Below, in pieces: positions 13,559-14,761 of a stretch of DNA of 14,761 nucleotides. Position numbers and translations under genes: made by a program. This DNA comes from an uncultured Limnohabitans sp. Its GTDB lineage: Bacteria; Pseudomonadota; Gammaproteobacteria; Burkholderiales; Burkholderiaceae_C. The number at the start of each line of letters is the position of its first letter. Within the stretch, counting starts at the first letter, position 1. The notes under the pieces are model-generated. The model saw only the letters and a program-made list of their open reading frames with translations. It did not search any database and was not told where the DNA came from. The stretch is from contig NZ_CALBEX010000159.1 in the NCBI RefSeq assembly GCF_937889215.1, positions 1-14,761 of the forward strand, read 5' to 3'.

Positions 13559-14338
13559 TCAGACGGCCTGGGCCAAGGCCACGAACTCGGCCACGGGGAC
13601 TTCTTCGGCGCGGCGCTGCAAATCAAACTGCCCAGCAAAACCCTTTTCATCGAGCCACTTGCCCAAGGTATTGCGCAAGATTTTGCGTCGCTGGCTGAAA
13701 GCCACCTGCACCAGGGTTTCCAGCGTTTTGAAGTGGACATCCGGCGGCTGGGCCAATGGCACCATGCGCACCACGGCGCTGTCCACGCGTGGGGGTGGGT
13801 CAAAACTATCGGGCGGCACGAACAGCACGTTGGCCATCTCGTAACGCCACTGCAGCATGACGGACAGGCGGCTGTAATCCGAAGTGGCCGGTTGGGCCAC
13901 CATGCGGTCGATCACTTCCTTTTGCAGCATGAAATGCTGATCTTCGATCACGTCCACCTGCGCCAGCAAATGGAACAAGATAGGTGTGGAAATGTTGTAG
14001 GGCAAGTTGCCGACAACCCGAATTTTGCGCAAGGGCGCGGCTGTGGCCTGGGCCAGCATGGGCACCGCCAGCGCACGAAAGTCGACTTTGAGCACATCCG
14101 ACTCGACCACCGACAGCTGCGGGTGTTCGCGCAGGCGCACGGCCAGATCGCGGTCCAGCTCGATCACCGTCAAATGGCCCAGGCGCTCGACCAAGGGCTG
14201 CGTGAGCGCGGCCAAACCGGGGCCGATTTCGACCATGGGCTGACCAGCCACTGGGGCAATGGCGTCCACGATGGCATCGATGATGCCGCCGTCGGTCAGA
14301 AAGTGTTGTCCAAAACGTTTGCGGGCGATGTGTTTCAT
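13559..14338 (-). CDS. rsmA: 16S rRNA (adenine1518/1519-N6)-dimethyltransferase
   Basis: 259 residues. It dimethylates the two adjacent adenines in the helix 45 loop of 16S rRNA late in 30S assembly; loss gives kasugamycin resistance. Motifs: RKRFGQHFL at the N-terminus, SAM-binding motif [12 protein letters not shown] (36-46), acidic IELDRD (59-64), ESDVLKVDF (79-87) and the catalytic NLPYNIS (111-117). [12 protein letters not shown] follows at 179-190, then the helical C-terminal domain. Motif I has Ala43 in place of the third glycine (GPGLG in many homologues), which I believe also occurs in relatives. The ATG overlaps the surA stop (ATGA), so the two are translationally coupled, the common proteobacterial order. 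Confidence 0.95.
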   Translation of the reverse strand: MKHIARKRFGQHFLTDGGIIDAIVDAIAPVAGQPMVEIGPGLAALTQPLVERLGHLTVIELDRDLAVRLREHPQLSVVESDVLKVDFRALAVPMLAQATAAPLRKIRVVGNLPYNISTPILFHLLAQVDVIEDQHFMLQKEVIDRMVAQPATSDYSRLSVMLQWRYEMANVLFVPPDSFDPPPRVDSAVVRMVPLAQPPDVHFKTLETLVQVAFSQRRKILRNTLGKWLDEKGFAGQFDLQRRAEEVPVAEFVALAQAV

Positions 14339-14760
14339 TGGGGTGGCTCGCGCAGCTCGACGTAAGCGCGGCTGCGCACATCCTGCACCCAGGCGGCATA
14401 GGCCTCGTCCAGTTTTTTCTCACGCAAGGCGTTGCGAGCCGCAGCGCGTTGCTCGGCGTCGGTCATGGGCGCATTGCGCCGATCGGTCACCTCGATCAGG
14501 TGCACCCCAAAGCGTGACACCAGCGGCTCGGCCAGCTGGCCGGGGCGCAGGCGGTTCATGACCTGCTCGAACTCGGGCACAAACATGCCCGGACTGGCCC
14601 AACCCAGATCACCGCCTTGCGCGGCACTGCCATCTTGCGACAGGCGCTTGGCCGCATCGGCAAACTCCGCTTTGCCAGACACGATGTCCTGGCGTAGCGC
14701 ACTGAGTTGCGCTTGCGCTTGGGCCGGGGTCAGTTGCGGTCCCGGGCGCAACAAGATGTG
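14335..14760 (-). CDS. surA: Periplasmic peptidyl-prolyl isomerase SurA, C-terminal part
   Basis: 141 residues are visible and the gene continues beyond the right edge. The sequence begins in the second parvulin domain at [16 protein letters not shown]. It runs through [40 protein letters not shown] and [13 protein letters not shown], all typical of SurA parvulin domains. It ends with the helical C-terminal segment ([20 protein letters not shown], then YVELREPPQ) that packs on the chaperone core. SurA escorts outer membrane proteins, including LptD, through the periplasm. The TGA overlaps the rsmA ATG. A leucine codon (TTG) at 14754 is internal, not the start. Confidence 0.92.
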   Translation of the reverse strand, partial: HILLRPGPQLTPAQAQAQLSALRQDIVSGKAEFADAAKRLSQDGSAAQGGDLGWASPGMFVPEFEQVMNRLRPGQLAEPLVSRFGVHLIEVTDRRNAPMTDAEQRAAARNALREKKLDEAYAAWVQDVRSRAYVELREPPQ

Positions 14761-14761
14761 G

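Overview
The window looks like chromosomal DNA of a betaproteobacterium, most likely a Comamonadaceae member (Limnohabitans/Rhodoferax/Acidovorax type). The evidence is the GC-rich codon use, the surA-rsmA order, the MaeB-type malic enzyme, PepP next to MurU, and the sequence style of the housekeeping proteins. The genus is an inference. I see no tRNA, rRNA, CRISPR array, insertion sequence or phage gene.

Layout, left to right. Positions 1-195 (-) hold the signal peptide and N-terminus of an exported protein. Positions 196-672 are AT-rich, without a convincing gene, and carry several dyads and a rho-independent-type hairpin. Positions 673-1275 (+) encode an unrecognised helix-turn-helix protein. 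A leftward group follows: a NodI/NodJ-like ABC exporter (4637-2898), a ferric-reductase-like membrane flavocytochrome (2806-1484) broken by an in-frame TAG, and a 41-residue single-span membrane protein (1480-1355) starting 3 nt after the reductase stop. Then come psd (+), a convergent orphan Rieske oxygenase (-), and a rightward run of murU, pepP and a MOSC-domain protein, followed by maeB (9971-12274). A secreted RNase Sa/barnase-like ribonuclease and a barstar-family inhibitor come next. A strong bidirectional terminator (13502-13547) separates these from the leftward surA-rsmA pair, which runs off the right edge.

How the genes fit together: psd (phosphatidylethanolamine synthesis), murU (peptidoglycan sugar recycling), surA (outer membrane protein folding) and rsmA (16S rRNA dimethylation) are envelope and translation housekeeping genes. 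maeB links malate to pyruvate and NADPH. The ribonuclease and barstar form a secreted-toxin/cytoplasmic-inhibitor pair.

The parts most worth a second look are the amber-split reductase with its tiny membrane partner, the RNase/barstar pair with a possible frameshifted C-terminal extension of the inhibitor, and the dyad-rich 196-672 region with an orphan terminator that could end a small RNA.
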